NCBI GenBank assembly: GCA_032164245.1
Contig: JAVMKO010000001.1
Location: forward strand, 287,377,041 to 287,441,040
Reading direction: 5' to 3'
DNA length: 64,000 bases
DNA from: Sternotherus odoratus
Taxonomy: Eukaryota; Chordata; Testudines; Kinosternidae
Shown: positions 12,535-23,392 of the stretch, in pieces
Layout: each line of letters begins with the position of its first letter
Numbering within the stretch: the stretch's first letter is position 1
Notes under the pieces: model-generated
What the model was told of the DNA's origin: nothing
Databases searched by the model: none
Seen by the model: the letters and a program-made list of their open reading frames with translations, nothing else
Translations under genes and position numbers: made by a program

Positions 12535-12710
12535 TTCTAAGGCCAGAAGACTAGTTGTAATCAACTAGTCTGACCTCCTCTATAGCACAGGCCAGAGAAC
12601 TTCTTTCTAGGAAAACATCCAGTCTTGTTTTAAAAATGGTCAGTGATGGAGAATCCACCACAACTCCTGGTAAATTGTTCCAGTTGTTAATTATTCTTAA
12701 TTACATCTCT
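12535..12710 (-). mobile_element. CR1/L3 LINE 3' end
   Basis: Antisense 3' end of an old CR1 subfamily: AACTAGTCTGACCTCCTCTA, GCACAGGCCAGAGAACTTCT, ACATCCAGTCTTG and GGAGAATCCACCACAACTCC (the last encodes VVVDSP on the minus strand). It ends in the poorly conserved NNWNNLPG region (TTGTTCCAGTTGTTAATTAT). Confidence 0.82.
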
Positions 12711-13103
12711 CCATTTCCTTGCACCTGCTGGATCTTCAGAAGCATCCTCTGTAGTTTTCATGTTGAGGATCTGGTATTGATGTAAAACATCTAGATGTGT
12801 TGAGTTCCTCCTGCTTCTCTTTTCAACCTGCCCATCCTTCCTTGTCTCCAGCTGTGTAGATGCAGCTGTGATCTCTTGCCTCTGGCGCTTACAAACCGTA
12901 AGGCCACCTTTCTGACTTCCTCTCATTTGGACCTGTTGGTGGCCAGCTGCATTCTTCCTTGAAGTTTGTGTTATGTGGCTGCAAGCAATTCTTTGCCCAT
13001 GTTCAGTGGCTCTATCTTTAATACTAGGTAACCGATTCTTCTATATATTTTTTCTTTTCTAAACCAAACAAAATTTAACACGTGCACACTGAATCCCAAA
13101 CTA
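12711..13103. other. No gene recognised
   Basis: A 79-residue minus frame (12687-12926) overlaps the LINE edge and has no clear domain. It may be a decayed continuation of the LINE upstream of 12710. Confidence 0.4.
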
Positions 13104-13530
13104 AGGATTTGATCCTACTCCCATTGAAATCATAGCAAAAATCCCAACAATCTCAATGGGAGAAAGAATGAGAAGCTCACAAAATCCAGGTACTTCAACA
13201 CTAATGGGAATACTATGTTCCTGTGAGAGACTGATTCTGATCTCATTTGCACCGATGTCACTACTTTTAATTGGCAGAATAAACCCATGCTTTTAATCTA
13301 AGTCCTGTTTGTGCAAGCATGGACCTTGCTTACTTTTATACTCAGGTTCTCCAATTGAAGTCCCCTATAGTCTCTAGAATTATAGGATTTGATTCTGAGG
13401 TCACTTAGGCTCTAATCCGGCAAACAATTAAGCACTTGAATCTAGCAGGACTACATGTGTGTGTGAAGTTAAACACGTGTATTAGTGTTTGCAGGATTGG
13501 GTGCTAAATGAGATCAGGATCAAGTCCTAT
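13104..13530. repeat. Palindromic interspersed repeat fragments
   Basis: Two neighbouring pieces of the type seen widely in turtle and bird DNA. One, at 13104-13165, has TTGATCCTACTCCCATTGAA and later CTCAATGGGAG. The other, at 13405-13505, has TAATCCGGCAAACAATTAAG and later GTGTTTGCAGGATTGGG. Each pairs with itself as a decayed long hairpin. I do not know the transposon class. Confidence 0.55.
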
Positions 13531-15410
13531 TTCTCAAGAGACAGTAAGAACAGACAGAAAGGACTATGCAGTGAGTTAATAGTGGCATGTTGTCGGTAGC
13601 TATGAATTTCTTAGCGTTGGTGTATATTATTAAACCTTACCCTTGTTAAAATGTTTTTATCCAAAAAATGAATTGGTAATGCACTCTTTCATATATTAAT
13701 AAGAAAAGAAAATCACCACATCACTAAAAACAAAGCACTGACTCTGTCTTGTGAAATGACATGGGCTAGCATTTCTGACAATTCTCTTTTAAAATAGAAT
13801 ATGAAAATACATTTCTCTGTGTATATCTTGTGTTCTGTAGCGTTGTAATGCTTTGATTTTTGTCATGCCTATCTGGAAAATAAAATCTATCAAATAATGA
13901 GGAAGTGAATAAACTAATGATATACATTAGCTTTTTAAAATGGGTTTTAATGAAATTATCATAATCTGATTATACAGATTCAAAGAACCTTTTTAAAGTT
14001 CTGTTTATTGCTTTTGCATCTGCAACTATCCATGCCAAGAAAAGGTACCACATTTGGGTTTATCATCAAGCACTAGGAGCAGCATAAAGTGCAACTTTCT
14101 CCTCCTCCTCCTGCAAAAATATTCACAAATTACCCAAGCAACAGGCACCAGGGAAGAAGTAGCTCCCAGAGTTTTGTTACAACAGGATTTTAATCAAACA
14201 CAAAGTAAGGCACGACAAGTTCTGTTGGTCTGTTATTGGGAACTTAAACAGAGGTATTTTAGTTACAGATGGAGTGAGCTATCTAAACTGTCTATAAATA
14301 GTATGAATTCCAAGAAAATATCAGCAGAAGAGATTGAGTTCAGAGAACTGCGGTCGAATTTAGGTCAGTCTCAGCCAGCTTGTGTCCTAGTCTAGAGAGA
14401 GCCCCTGTGGCAAGTGTTGAGGGGTGCAAGAAGCCATCAGTCAAATGACCTCAAGCAGTGGTGTTAGATTTGGTAAGATAAGCAAGGTGGACTTGTTCAT
14501 TGCTTGGAACAGACGCTCAGGAAAAACAGTGGTACCTGGAGTGGTATTTATGAATCTGTAGATGGCATCAGGGAGTTCCACATATTGAAAGCTTGCAAGA
14601 TGTCAGTGGAATTGCTCCTGGCTTATGTGGTCTATGTGAGTGGAAAATCTGGCACCTGATTTTACAGTGGGAAGGATACAAGAAATAGCCCCAATTACAA
14701 ACTCCCGCAATCATTTTTTAAAAATAATAATAATAAAAATAATAATAATTCTGTAACCTATGTGGTATGTGTAGCATATCCATTTTTAAAGTTAAGATTT
14801 GTTTAAATTTTGCTTTCTAAAAATTTTAAAAGGGTGAAAATTGGTGCGAAAAATAAACTTCACAGTTCGGTGGATAAATATTGGGGACAGAAAAAAAAGG
14901 CAACAAATAGAGAAATGTAAGAATATTGAAAATGAAAGCAGTTCAATGATGTGGTTTATTTCATGAATGGTGCATTAACAGTACAAACAAATATGTGTAT
15001 GATGTTCCACTACATTGCCTTACTTTGAGAGACAGCCTCATAGAATATATGTAGACTCATTTATTATCCAACACATTTACTTAATGGAATGGTTTGGATT
15101 TTCTTAACATAATCAGTATTTTCATGTACTTGAGTGGTCCAAAATGTACATGAAAATCAATTAAAAAGTGAATAATAGCTTTTGTAAAATCCAGGAGCTT
15201 GGAGGTTAAATAAACAAACAAAGGGCCTTACATACATGATGGAGCTACTTGCTGTGAAGGTTTTATTAGTTCTAGTTTGTTATGAACTTCAAAACTCCCT
15301 TGTGGCCTCACTATTCCTTAGTATATAGCTGTCCCCAAATCCTGCCACTATAAGCTTTATCTAGTACTACACCACACCATCACATATTCCCTTTAGCCAT
15401 GTAGATATGG
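13531..15410. other. No gene; AAT-rich microsatellite at about 14724-14751
   Basis: A 113-residue plus frame at 14054-14395 has no domain I recognise and is probably chance. The ATA/AAT tract lies near 14724-14751. Otherwise AT-rich noncoding DNA. Confidence 0.5.
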
Positions 15411-15500
15411 CAGACCCCATCCTCAGCTAGTGAAAACCCATGTAGCTTCACTGAAATCAGTGAAGTTATATTGATTTACACCATCTGAGAAGCTGCCCTG
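15411..15500. repeat. Palindromic interspersed repeat
   Basis: CATCCTCAGCTAGTGAAAAC on the left and ATTTACACCATCTGAGAAG on the right are imperfect inverted copies around a CACTGAAATCAGTG centre. It is the same family as 28831-28920. Confidence 0.6.
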
Positions 15501-15657
15501 AGATATGCACATTATATCTAAATAAACAAACACAGTCCAGTAATTTGCATAGCATTGTGGGCACCATCCAGATAAAATGCACCATAAAAATGTGAGATCA
15601 TGATCGTCTTTAATTTTTAACTGAGTCTTCAGGGTAACTGTTCTGAAATGTAAAGAC

Positions 15658-15800
15658 AGACAAGGTGGGTGAGGACCTCTATTTTATTGGACCAACTACT
15701 GTTGGTGAAAGAGACAAGCTTTCACCAACGGAACTGGGTCCAATGCAAGACATGACCTCAGTCACCTTGTCTCTTGCATATCCTGGGATGAACACAGCTA
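15658..15800. mobile_element. Penelope-like terminal fragments, head to head (family B type)
   Basis: AGACAAGGTGGGTGAGGACC and TTTTATTGGACCAACTACTG begin the element; GGTCCAATGCAAG and TGACCTCAGTCACCTTGTCT follow as an inverted copy, ending in ATATCCTGGGATGAACACAG. The same sequences flank the Penelope-like element at 50805-53235. The middle keeps GAGACAAGCTTTC, the reversed GAAAGCTTGTC box. Confidence 0.75.
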
Positions 15801-18500
15801 CTGCCCTGAAATTTAAATACCTTCTCATGGCAGCAATGCAAAGTGGAAAAAGTTCTAAACAGAACTAAAAGTTTAAAAAGTTATAACCTCCCTTTCCTCC
15901 TCCACAAAATGTAGAACTAAAACACTTGCCATTTAACTGTAATTTTCAAAATGAGCAAGATTTTTGTTCTTAAAAAAAAACCCTTCTTAATACTCCTAAT
16001 AATCCTATTCATATTCTTGGATGAAATAATAAAAGCGGCTTTTTTCACAATGTTCATTTTGTAATCAAAATTCTGCACTGGCGAATTATCATAGAGACGC
16101 TGCCATGTTTGTGAAATGTAGGCCTCATTGTATTAAGATAAAGGAGGTTCCTATTCATGCCACAGATTGCTTGTCTTTTTGAAATATATTTTGTAGTCCA
16201 TTTAGTCCATTTTCATAGCATGAAAAGAACAGCAAATTGTAATTAAGTGCAGTAGCGTATACAACACTATAATCATAATTGCCGGAATTATATTCACAAT
16301 TTTCCTCACATATTTTGCAGATGCTTTCTCTTTTATCCACACGCCATGTAGTTCATGTTCCCATTTTGTAGACGTTACCATCAATTTGTTGCCACATGTT
16401 TTGTGTCACCGTGTTTTTCTCCTCCTTTGTGGGAGAGAACAAGGGTCTGATTCACAAAAAATGTCCTGCGGGTTGCATTATTTTCACTGTTCTCTAAGCC
16501 ACTGCGGGCACCTTTCATTCTACGTCTGGTTTGTCATTTGCTCAGCCACATACTGGATTATCCACTTAAAAAAACCCTGCACCAATTGTGTGTTCAGCCT
16601 ATCGGTCTGAAAGTTCAGAACGTAACAAGCACTTCTCCCCGAGAATGGGGAACTGTGAAATATATTTGACACTGAAGTTTTTATTAATTAGAGCTGGCAT
16701 TTGCAAGTAGGAGACTGCCACAGTGCCTGTAAGTGACATCGTTTGTGCCACAGGCAGCAGGGGATGCTGAATTGGAATGTGAAGGAAAAGGTCTCCAATT
16801 CTGCTTTAATAGGATAGTTTCATAGTCCTGGAGAGGACTTTGGGCTTCCAAACCAAAAGGATTTAATATGTTCAGTATTAAGAATTCCTTCTGAATTGCT
16901 AACCCGGGATTAAAGCAAGGCTCTGTTGATGCTACTGTTTTTTTACTAGCCAGCTGGTCAATTGACACCACAGTGGACTTCAGAAACGGATTCCACTATG
17001 AAGTGGTTGTGGGTGCTGCAAGACCATGTCTATTCCTCAAAGCAAGATTAGGCACAGGTGATTCTCAAGCAGCTCAGAAAGGCAAATTAGGAGAGATGCT
17101 AAATTCAATTAATCTTCCTCCACCCCCAGTGTGTGGGTTGAACCCCAGAATCTTCTGCACTAAAAATATGAACTGCTACCATGTGAAGTAAAGGTCTACA
17201 TCCACGTGCTAGCAGCAGTAATAGTTTATTATCCTATTGTATACAATAATGGTTGACTAGAGGAGGACACATGACACACCAAATCAATGGATTATGTTAA
17301 ACACCTGTTAAGCTCCAGCATCTTTCAGTGACTACACTCTTGGACTAGTGAGAGTTTTATGATCTTTTATAGAATAACTCTACAGAGCTAGAAATGGGTG
17401 GCTAGATATACATGGGGAAAAAATAGCAATTGACAGAAGTTCAGACAGTCATCCAGGAGTTAGATCCTTCTATGGCATTTATCCCAACTTCTTGAGAGTG
17501 CAGAAATGAGCTGGCACTCTCAGGACATGAGAGATTTTGCAGGGATTTTTGGCACTCGTGCCCATCCCTGCTGGAAGTAATGCACAGTGCTCTGTGTGTT
17601 GGTATTTTTGCATTTCAAATCCCAGATGGAGTTCAAGAGTGAAAAATAACTTTCCACTGCAGTCAATATTAAAGTTAATGAGAGCTATGAGCCATTAAAA
17701 AGTCAGTCCACTTCTGTTTGGATGTCTGCATATGGGTTTAGTGCCTTCCTTTAAATACCAACTCTGAAAAGCTTGGGCTTAAGCATTTTAGTTTGAATAA
17801 ACACATATTTGAAAGATTAGAAATGGAAATTCCATGCTTTGGAGAATACAATACAAGCATGATGGTGCATTGTACAATATCTCTCATGCCCTTTCTGTTC
17901 CAAAATGCTTCAGAGAGTTAATTAATCCAAGACCATGGACCATAAGTGTTATAGATCCTCAGATATTACATGGTATACTGAAGTATTTAGTGAGAGCCTC
18001 ACACATAGTCCAGAGAAATATTAATCTGAGCTCAACACAATCAATAATTAATTGTATCCTTGTAACACCCCCCCCCCCCCCGCCCCCCTTTCCAGGAAGT
18101 AGGGAAGAACTGTCTTCATTTGATGAATGGGGAACTTAGGCACAAAGTCACACAAAGAGTCTATGGCAAAGCTGGTCTTCCCCGGACACTAGGCCATCTT
18201 TCCTAACATTGTAGTTAAAAAGGGAAAAAATTTTGCTGATGTAATTTCAAAATAGATGTAGAGTGAGTGAAATGAGGAATTGCCAGAAGGCTGCTCAGAA
18301 TATTAGAACCTCTTGCAATTCCCCAGCATTTAATTATTATGGAACCATTATTTAATGACTGGGAACACAGAACTTAGGTGTTCCAACACTGAGCATCACC
18401 GGGCCTTTTAAATGCTTAGAAAATCTCAAGAACACCACTGAGATGCACAACGCCTGTGTTAGGTTTGCTATACAGTGAAAGGGAAGAGATGGGCACCTTG
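15801..18500. other. About 2.7 kb with no recognised gene
   Basis: Overlapping short frames at 16155-17191 and 17834-18139 have no domain. A C-rich run interrupted by one G lies at 18067-18088. Nothing else recognisable. Confidence 0.5.
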
Positions 18501-18801
18501 GAATGGGATTCACAAAAGCCAGCACGCTAGGAGGGGAGCACCTATGCTAGCTAATGGGAGATGCCGATGAGAAGGGTGCAGACCAGCCCCGCCCCTCTCT
18601 CAGATAAGTGCCTGAGTCAGGGCTGCAAGGAGGAACCTATCTCTGCTTAGTGCTCCATGAACAGGAACCAGCTGTCAGACTTAAGGCAGTTTAGGCATCT
18701 AACACACTTCTTGCAGAAATGAGTCAGGTACCTGTCTTTCTCCACGCCTAGTGAGTGGAGGAGGAGGTAGTGGTGCCGCCAGGGCCGGCGACAGGAATTT
18801 T

Positions 18802-18833
18802 GGGGCCCCGTACGGCAGACCGTACGGGGCCCC
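18802..18833. repeat. Perfect 14-bp hairpin
   Basis: GGGGCCCCGTACGG, a CAGA loop, then the exact reverse complement. It lies just inside the left end of the hAT-type element and may be a subterminal structure. Confidence 0.93.
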
Positions 18834-19236
18834 TCCCCGGTCTCCCGCCGCCCGCGGGGGCCCCCCCGCCGATCTCCCGCCGCCCGCGGCCCCCCCCCCC
18901 CGGCCAATCTCCCATGCCCCCCTCCCCCCGGCCGATCTCCCGCGGCCCGAGGGTCCCCCCCCCCCGCCGATCTCCTGCCTCCCGCGGGGCCCCCCCGGCC
19001 GATCTCCCGCGGCCCCCCCTGGCCGGTCTCCTGCCTCCCGCGGCCCCCCCCAGTCTCCTACCTCCTGCGGGCCCCAACCCCCGCATGTGCTGTGGCCGGC
19101 CGGGAGAAGCAAAGGGGGGCGGGGCTGGCTGCTGGGAGAAGCAAAGGGGGGCAGGGCTGGCTGCTGGGGGCCGGGGGAGGGCGCTGGTGAGCGCGGCAGC
19201 AGCTGCCCGAGCCGCGCCTCGCTCACAGCCCCGGTG

Positions 19237-19317
19237 ACAACGGGTACAGCTGTACCGGCCCCGGACTTCAGGGGGCCCCCCCTGAAGTCCGGGGCCCAGT
19301 ACAGCTGTAACCGTTGT
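19237..19317. repeat. Long near-perfect hairpin
   Basis: Arms of about 39 bases (19237-19275 and 19278-19317) meet at a G5/C7 centre. Each arm carries GTACAGCTGTA and CCCCGGACTTCAGGGG or its complement, with only a few mismatches. It sits near the right end of the hAT-type element. Confidence 0.9.
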
Positions 19318-19880
19318 ACCACCCTGTCGCCGGCCCTGGGTGCCGCTCCCCTTAGAACGTTTAGCCCAGTGGTTAGAGCACGTTGCTGAGAAGTGTGAGG
19401 CTCCTTTCCCTCTCTGACAGAGGGGGGATTGAACCCAAGTATCCTAGATCCAGAGATAAGTGTGCAAGTCACTGGGATAAAAGTTATACAGTAGGCACCA
19501 TCCCCTCCTCCTCTTCTGGCAGAGGCCACATTTTGAATAGAACCCAATCTGGTAGGTGGCCTCTGATCACAACTACCGGACTGGGCCCTGCACACAAAAT
19601 AGGCATTGGCTTGCCTGTCTTTCCCCATGACGTGGATTGCTCTGGGGCTTAGGTGAGAGATAGACATTCAGATACCTACTGGGAGGCAGCAGAACACCTA
19701 GGGAATTGTACCTGAAAACATAGGTGCTGAGTGAGTTTATGCACCTACAGAGTTCAGTGGGAGTTTTGTGGATTGCTATGTGCCTACAACTGTCATATAG
19801 GAGCCTAAAAATGAGACTTAGGGAGCTAAGTACCTATGTGGATCCCACTCTGGATATTCACAGATCCCGGGTTCAGCAAA

Positions 19881-20204
19881 GCTGTAGGAAAAGAAGTATA
19901 TTCCCTGCACGCAGGCTTCCTGCCACACACACCTACAAATGTGTGTGTGTTTCTCTATTTTCAGGAAAAAAGAATCACTAGCCTCTTACAATACCAACTT
20001 CTTATCCATTTGCTGGCAGTATATTTTTTATCTCTTTCAGTACTTAAAATCACTCCTACAGCTACAGCTGAGCAAAATGTCCAAGACATGGGCAAAATAC
20101 AACTTCTTAAATTATCTGGGGGGTTTTTTCGGTTAAGATGTATTTTCCCCCCTGAATGGCAAAACATTTAATTGGGGGAAGCTGTCTCTTGGGGGCCTAT
20201 AGGG
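19881..20204. other. No gene recognised
   Basis: Overlapping frames at 19836-20171 show no domain. Contains a short TG run near 19938-19950. Confidence 0.45.
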
Positions 20205-20415
20205 ACAGGTCTTAATACCAACATAATTGAATATCTTTGTTGATTATGTAAAAGAGGAAGCAAATGCCATGTTAATGAAAGTCACAGGTGGTACTAAATT
20301 TGGTGGAATTGCAAACATAAATGAAGACAAACAATAAAAAGAGACCTAGAGGGATTAGAAACATTAATAAAATAAGATTTAGCTTGGAAAACTAATTTTG
20401 AAAAACATATCCCAG
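20205..20415 (+). mobile_element. CR1-like LINE RT fragment
   Basis: The plus strand reads as decayed RT: VKEEANAMLMKV, then GGTKFGGIANINEDK, corresponding to the FADDTKxGG box and the region after it. In-frame stops are present. A short and old fragment. Confidence 0.55.
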
Positions 20416-20424
20416 TATGAGTGT

Positions 20425-20469
20425 GTCAAACTTTTGGGGGGCAGTTCAGACCAGTAAGGGGTTATGTCT
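20425..20469. repeat. Fragment shared with the repeat at 61190-61800
   Basis: CAGACCAGTAAGGGGTT recurs at about 61233-61249 in the same orientation. The GC-rich element that begins at about 20470 appears to interrupt it. Confidence 0.45.
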
Positions 20470-20765
20470 AGCACTGCGAACTTTCTAGTCGCACAAAATC
20501 GAACACCCTAGCCCTGCCCCTTCCCCAAGGCCCCGCCCCCACTCACTACAATACCCCTCCCTCAATGGCTTGCTCTCCCCCAACCTCACTCATTTTCACT
20601 GAGCTGGGGCAGAAGGCTGGGGTGCAGGAGGGGGTGAGGGATTTGAGGCCAGAAATGAGGGGTTCAAGGTACAGGAGGGAGCTCTAGGCTGGGGCCGGGG
20701 GTTGGGGCTCGGGGTTGGGGTGTGGACTTACCTTGGGTGGCTCCCGGTCAGTGGCACAGCAGGGA
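20470..20765 (+). mobile_element. GC-rich non-autonomous element, family G1, left part
   Basis: It starts GCGAACTTTCTAGTCGCAC then AAAATCGAACACCCTAG, nearly the same as the start of the copy at 57164. It continues into CCCCGCCCCCACTCACT and a G-rich, loosely repeated region (GCTGGGGC, GGGGTGCAGGAGGGG). The right end is missing or obscured by the next repeat. No coding capacity. Confidence 0.7.
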
Positions 20766-20770
20766 GGCTA

Positions 20771-21285
20771 AGGGTGTCCTGGCATCAAGGAGTGCTGGAA
20801 CATTTTGAGTAGTGGGAGTGCTGAAAGTCCCTGTCTGGTTCCCCCCAGACTCCGCCCGAGTCTGGGAGTAGAGCTGTGTCTCTGGGAGGGAGGAGACCTG
20901 GACAAGGGGAAAGGGGCCAAGGCCACAGCTGGAGGCAAGCATGGGGCCAGCAGTGGAGCCCCAGGCAGGGGCCAGCAACCAGGAACCCACATGTGGGGCC
21001 AAGAGCAGGCGCCCTGGCTGTGGGGCCAGGCACGGGGCCCTGAGCACAGGGCCAGCAGCTGGGGCCCCAGGAGCAGAGCTCCAGGCACACAGCTCCAGGT
21101 GCGGAGCTGGTGGGCCCCGGGAGCAGAGGCCTGGGAGTGGGGCCAGCATGGGGCCCTGGGGCTATCGGCCAAGACCGGAGCCACCCCAAGGTGAGGTGAG
21201 GGGCTGGGGGGCAGAGGGCCAGGAGTAGAATATAGGTGTAGGAAGCATCCCCCACACCTCTACTTTCTGCACCTATGCTATTATT
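20771..21285. mobile_element. GC-rich element with degenerate GGGGCCAG repeats
   Basis: The left part has GGAGTGCTGGAACATTTTG and the right end has CTTTCTGCACCTATGC, an imperfect inverted counterpart of the kind seen in turtle hAT-type repeats. The middle (20935-21180) is a loose tandem of GGGGCCAG and GAGCAGAG units. The overlapping 129-156 residue frames here are composition artefacts. Confidence 0.55.
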
Positions 21286-21295
21286 TCCACATGAC

Positions 21296-21525
21296 TAGGA
21301 GCCAGGAACTGCTGGGTTCTAATTTTAGCACTGCAATCAATTTCCTTTGCTACCTTGGGCAAGTCACTTAGTCTGCCTCAGTTTCCCTGTTGGTAAAAGG
21401 AGTATGAAAATTGATATTACCGACTACTTTGTTAAGATGTTGAGAATTCATTCATTGATATGTGTACAGCTGTTTTGAATACATAAAAACCTATGTAAGT
21501 GCTAAGTATCATTATTGCACTCTTG
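21296..21525 (+). mobile_element. MIR/CORE-SINE, sense
   Basis: AGGAACTGCTGGGTTCTAAT, then CTTGGGCAAGTCACTTAGTC, TGCCTCAGTTTCCCTGTTGG, and a tail with GTAAGTGCTAAGTATCATTA. A clear, nearly full-length MIR. Confidence 0.9.
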
Positions 21526-22329
21526 TGCTGTGCATTATCCCTCCATTTGTCACTTTCACTAATTAGCCTTGGAGATTTCAAACTCTATACCTCAGCACAG
21601 GTTGTTTTTCAAAGGGCATGATTCTAAAATGTTCTGAGCATCTGCAGCTCCCACTGGATCTGGCATAATGAGTGAAGTGTGACCAATATTAAGGACATGT
21701 AAGATTTCTGCGGTCAATCAACAATAGCCTGATTTCCTCTTTTCCCCTTCCTGTGTACTGTTCAACTTTACGCAGCTAATAAATTCAGACATTAAATTTC
21801 TGACATGCATTTAAAAAGAACACAGCCTTGTACACGTTGGTTATATTAATCCTGTATATTAGTGACTCTGATTATTCCAATTGTAACTAGCATTGAGGCT
21901 CCTGGTGAAATGTGCTCGGTGTTTCAATTATTAGTACCATGAAATAAATCCCAAGTCGGTTCCTGGATGTTCTTTCCCCCACCCCAAACAGCCCTTTCAT
22001 CTCCCTGTCGCTGAAGGATTCTATTTCAGTGTTAACACTGAATGGCATACAAATAAGATAAATAAGGAATATCAGTATGGGAATTTAAATTCATTCCTTA
22101 AGGATAAAATAACACAACAAAAGCAAAACCTGGCTTTGATTTTGACAAAATATTTTCTGGGAGAACAAAAAGAGGAGAGTTCTGCCATGCCAGGATTTGA
22201 ATGAGAAATGGTGCAAAAACATGCAAATCTTTAAAGATGGTTTTACATGTTATAGTACAAAGGGAAGTATAGCTAATTATCTAGGCAAGTGGAACCAGGT
22301 TCAGTTTCTTCCCACTAAAAGATACTCAA
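21526..22329. other. No gene recognised
   Basis: AT-rich noncoding DNA with no long frame. Nothing recognisable. Confidence 0.5.
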
Positions 22330-23392
22330 TCATTGATTTCTTTCTGACCTAAGTAAGGAAGAAAGAAGCAAAAGGTTAAGGGAATGTATCCATCTCAGAC
22401 TCTTGACTGCCTGTAGTTGGATGTCCTTTTCCGTAGCCTCTTTGATTTCCATCATCTTCGCTGTTGAAACTAGGAGATAGTGCAGCATGTTAATGGATTC
22501 ACTGTCCTGATCTCCTTCCCCCAACTCACTGATGCTGGGTATACATGCCCTGCTCAGGGAGTCTGCTAACACCAATAATGGTTCTGAACAATATTTGATC
22601 TCTACCTGCAATTGCTGTAGGCACAAGATGTGCTGCAGTGTCTTTGGAGTCCTAAGGAGGGACTTTGCTGTGATTGTCCCTAGGGGTTTGTGGTCTGACT
22701 GTACTGGGTGACCACAGTTGTATTGATGGAATCGCTGCACTACAAATACCGCAGCCAGAAGTCCCTTTTCTATTTGGGCGTACCCCTTTTCAGCCTCTGA
22801 CAGGGCTCTGCTGACATAAGCAACTGGCTGCTCTTGCAAGAGAGCTACAGCCAATCCTCTCTCTGATGCGTCACACTGGAGTGTCAGTGGCTCTCCTAGC
22901 TGGTAGTTTTTCAGGACAGAGGCATTTGTTGCCAGTTGTTTCACCATGTCAAATGCTTGTTGCTGGAGACCTTCCCAGTCTCACTCGACATCCTTCCTTG
23001 GGAGCTGATGTATGAGTTCCGCTACTGCAGCCAGGTGCAGACAGAAGTTGGACAGAAAATTTATCTTTCCTATGAAGTGCTGTAGCCCTTTAACATCCAC
23101 TGGCGCTGGCATGTCTCTGACTGTCTTGATCTTGTTGGGCTCTGCTTTCAGTCCCTCTGCTCTGAACAGCTGTCTAATGTATATCACTCATGATGTTTGA
23201 GTCATATTTTTTCTGGATTTAGTTTTATGTTCTTGTCCCTGCATTGCTGTAGAAAAGCTTGTCATTTTCTGTCATGGTCTCGTTCAGCTCCTGTATGATT
23301 GCTCCCTTCACCTATAATGAGGATATCGTCTGCAGTTATTTTCTCCCCAGGCAGTCCTATCCATGCTTGTGTGAGGCTTCTGTGTGTAATGC
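22330..23392 (-). pseudogene. Ty3/gypsy pol remnant: RT to RNase H
   Basis: On the minus strand, from high to low coordinates: HRSLTQAWIGLPG and ITADDIL (the catalytic DD of RT) near 23385-23320; RDHDRK and KNIKLNPEKI near 23270-23210; then GLKAEPNKIKTVRDMPAP, VKGLQHFIGKINFLSNF and PRKDVE (22981-23187). A second frame (22330-22947) holds the RNase H-like part: CDASERGL, VAYVSRALSEAEKGYAQIEK and SDHKPLG, with plausible catalytic D, E and D. A TGA stands where the family has Trp after KDVE (about 22979-22981), and stops occur near 23200-23260. The RT N-terminus, protease, gag, integrase and LTRs were not found. Confidence 0.9.

Larger units (their letters stand above)
18780..19338. mobile_element. 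Non-autonomous hAT-type element, 559 bp, perfect TIRs and TSD
   Basis: The ends are a perfect 16-bp terminal inverted repeat: CAGGGCCGGCGACAGG at 18780-18795 and its exact reverse complement at 19323-19338. The 8 bases outside each end are identical, GGTGCCGC at 18772-18779 and 19339-19346, a perfect hAT-length target duplication. The interior is extremely GC-rich. It holds a tandem array of about 30-38 bp units around CCGATCTCCCGCGGCC (roughly 18845-19075), a perfect 14-bp hairpin at 18802-18833, and a long imperfect hairpin at 19237-19317. No transposase is encoded. Long frames across it (up to 322 residues) are by-products of the GC content. Confidence 0.95.
18501..19880. mobile_element. 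Old unclassified repeat with tRNA-like segment, split by a hAT element
   Basis: Sequence on both sides of the insertion at 18780-19338 resembles one interspersed repeat, with AATGGGATTCACAAAAGCC on the left and repeated GAGCCTAAAAATGAGACTTA-like blocks on the right. At 19358-19440 there is a tRNA-like stretch: TTTAGCCCAGTGGTTAGAGC as an A-box-like part and GGGGATTGAACCC as a B-box-like part. It does not fold as an intact tRNA by eye. The class is unknown to me. Confidence 0.45.

Noticed and set aside
18780..19338. CpG-island promoter
   Set aside because: The GC-rich block is exactly bounded by TIRs and a target duplication, so it is an inserted element.
19358..19440. Second tRNA-like gene
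   Set aside because: It resembles a tRNA head, but B-box spacing and stems do not form a tRNA and it lies in an old repeat.
18699..19667. 322-residue minus frame, the longest in the window
   Set aside because: It runs across the GC-rich hAT-type element and through both of its target duplications. Frames on both strands are open because of composition, and the peptide is low-complexity Gly/Arg/Pro.
20748..21255. Four overlapping 129-156 residue frames
   Set aside because: They lie in a GC-rich tandem region, on both strands and several frames, with no domain.
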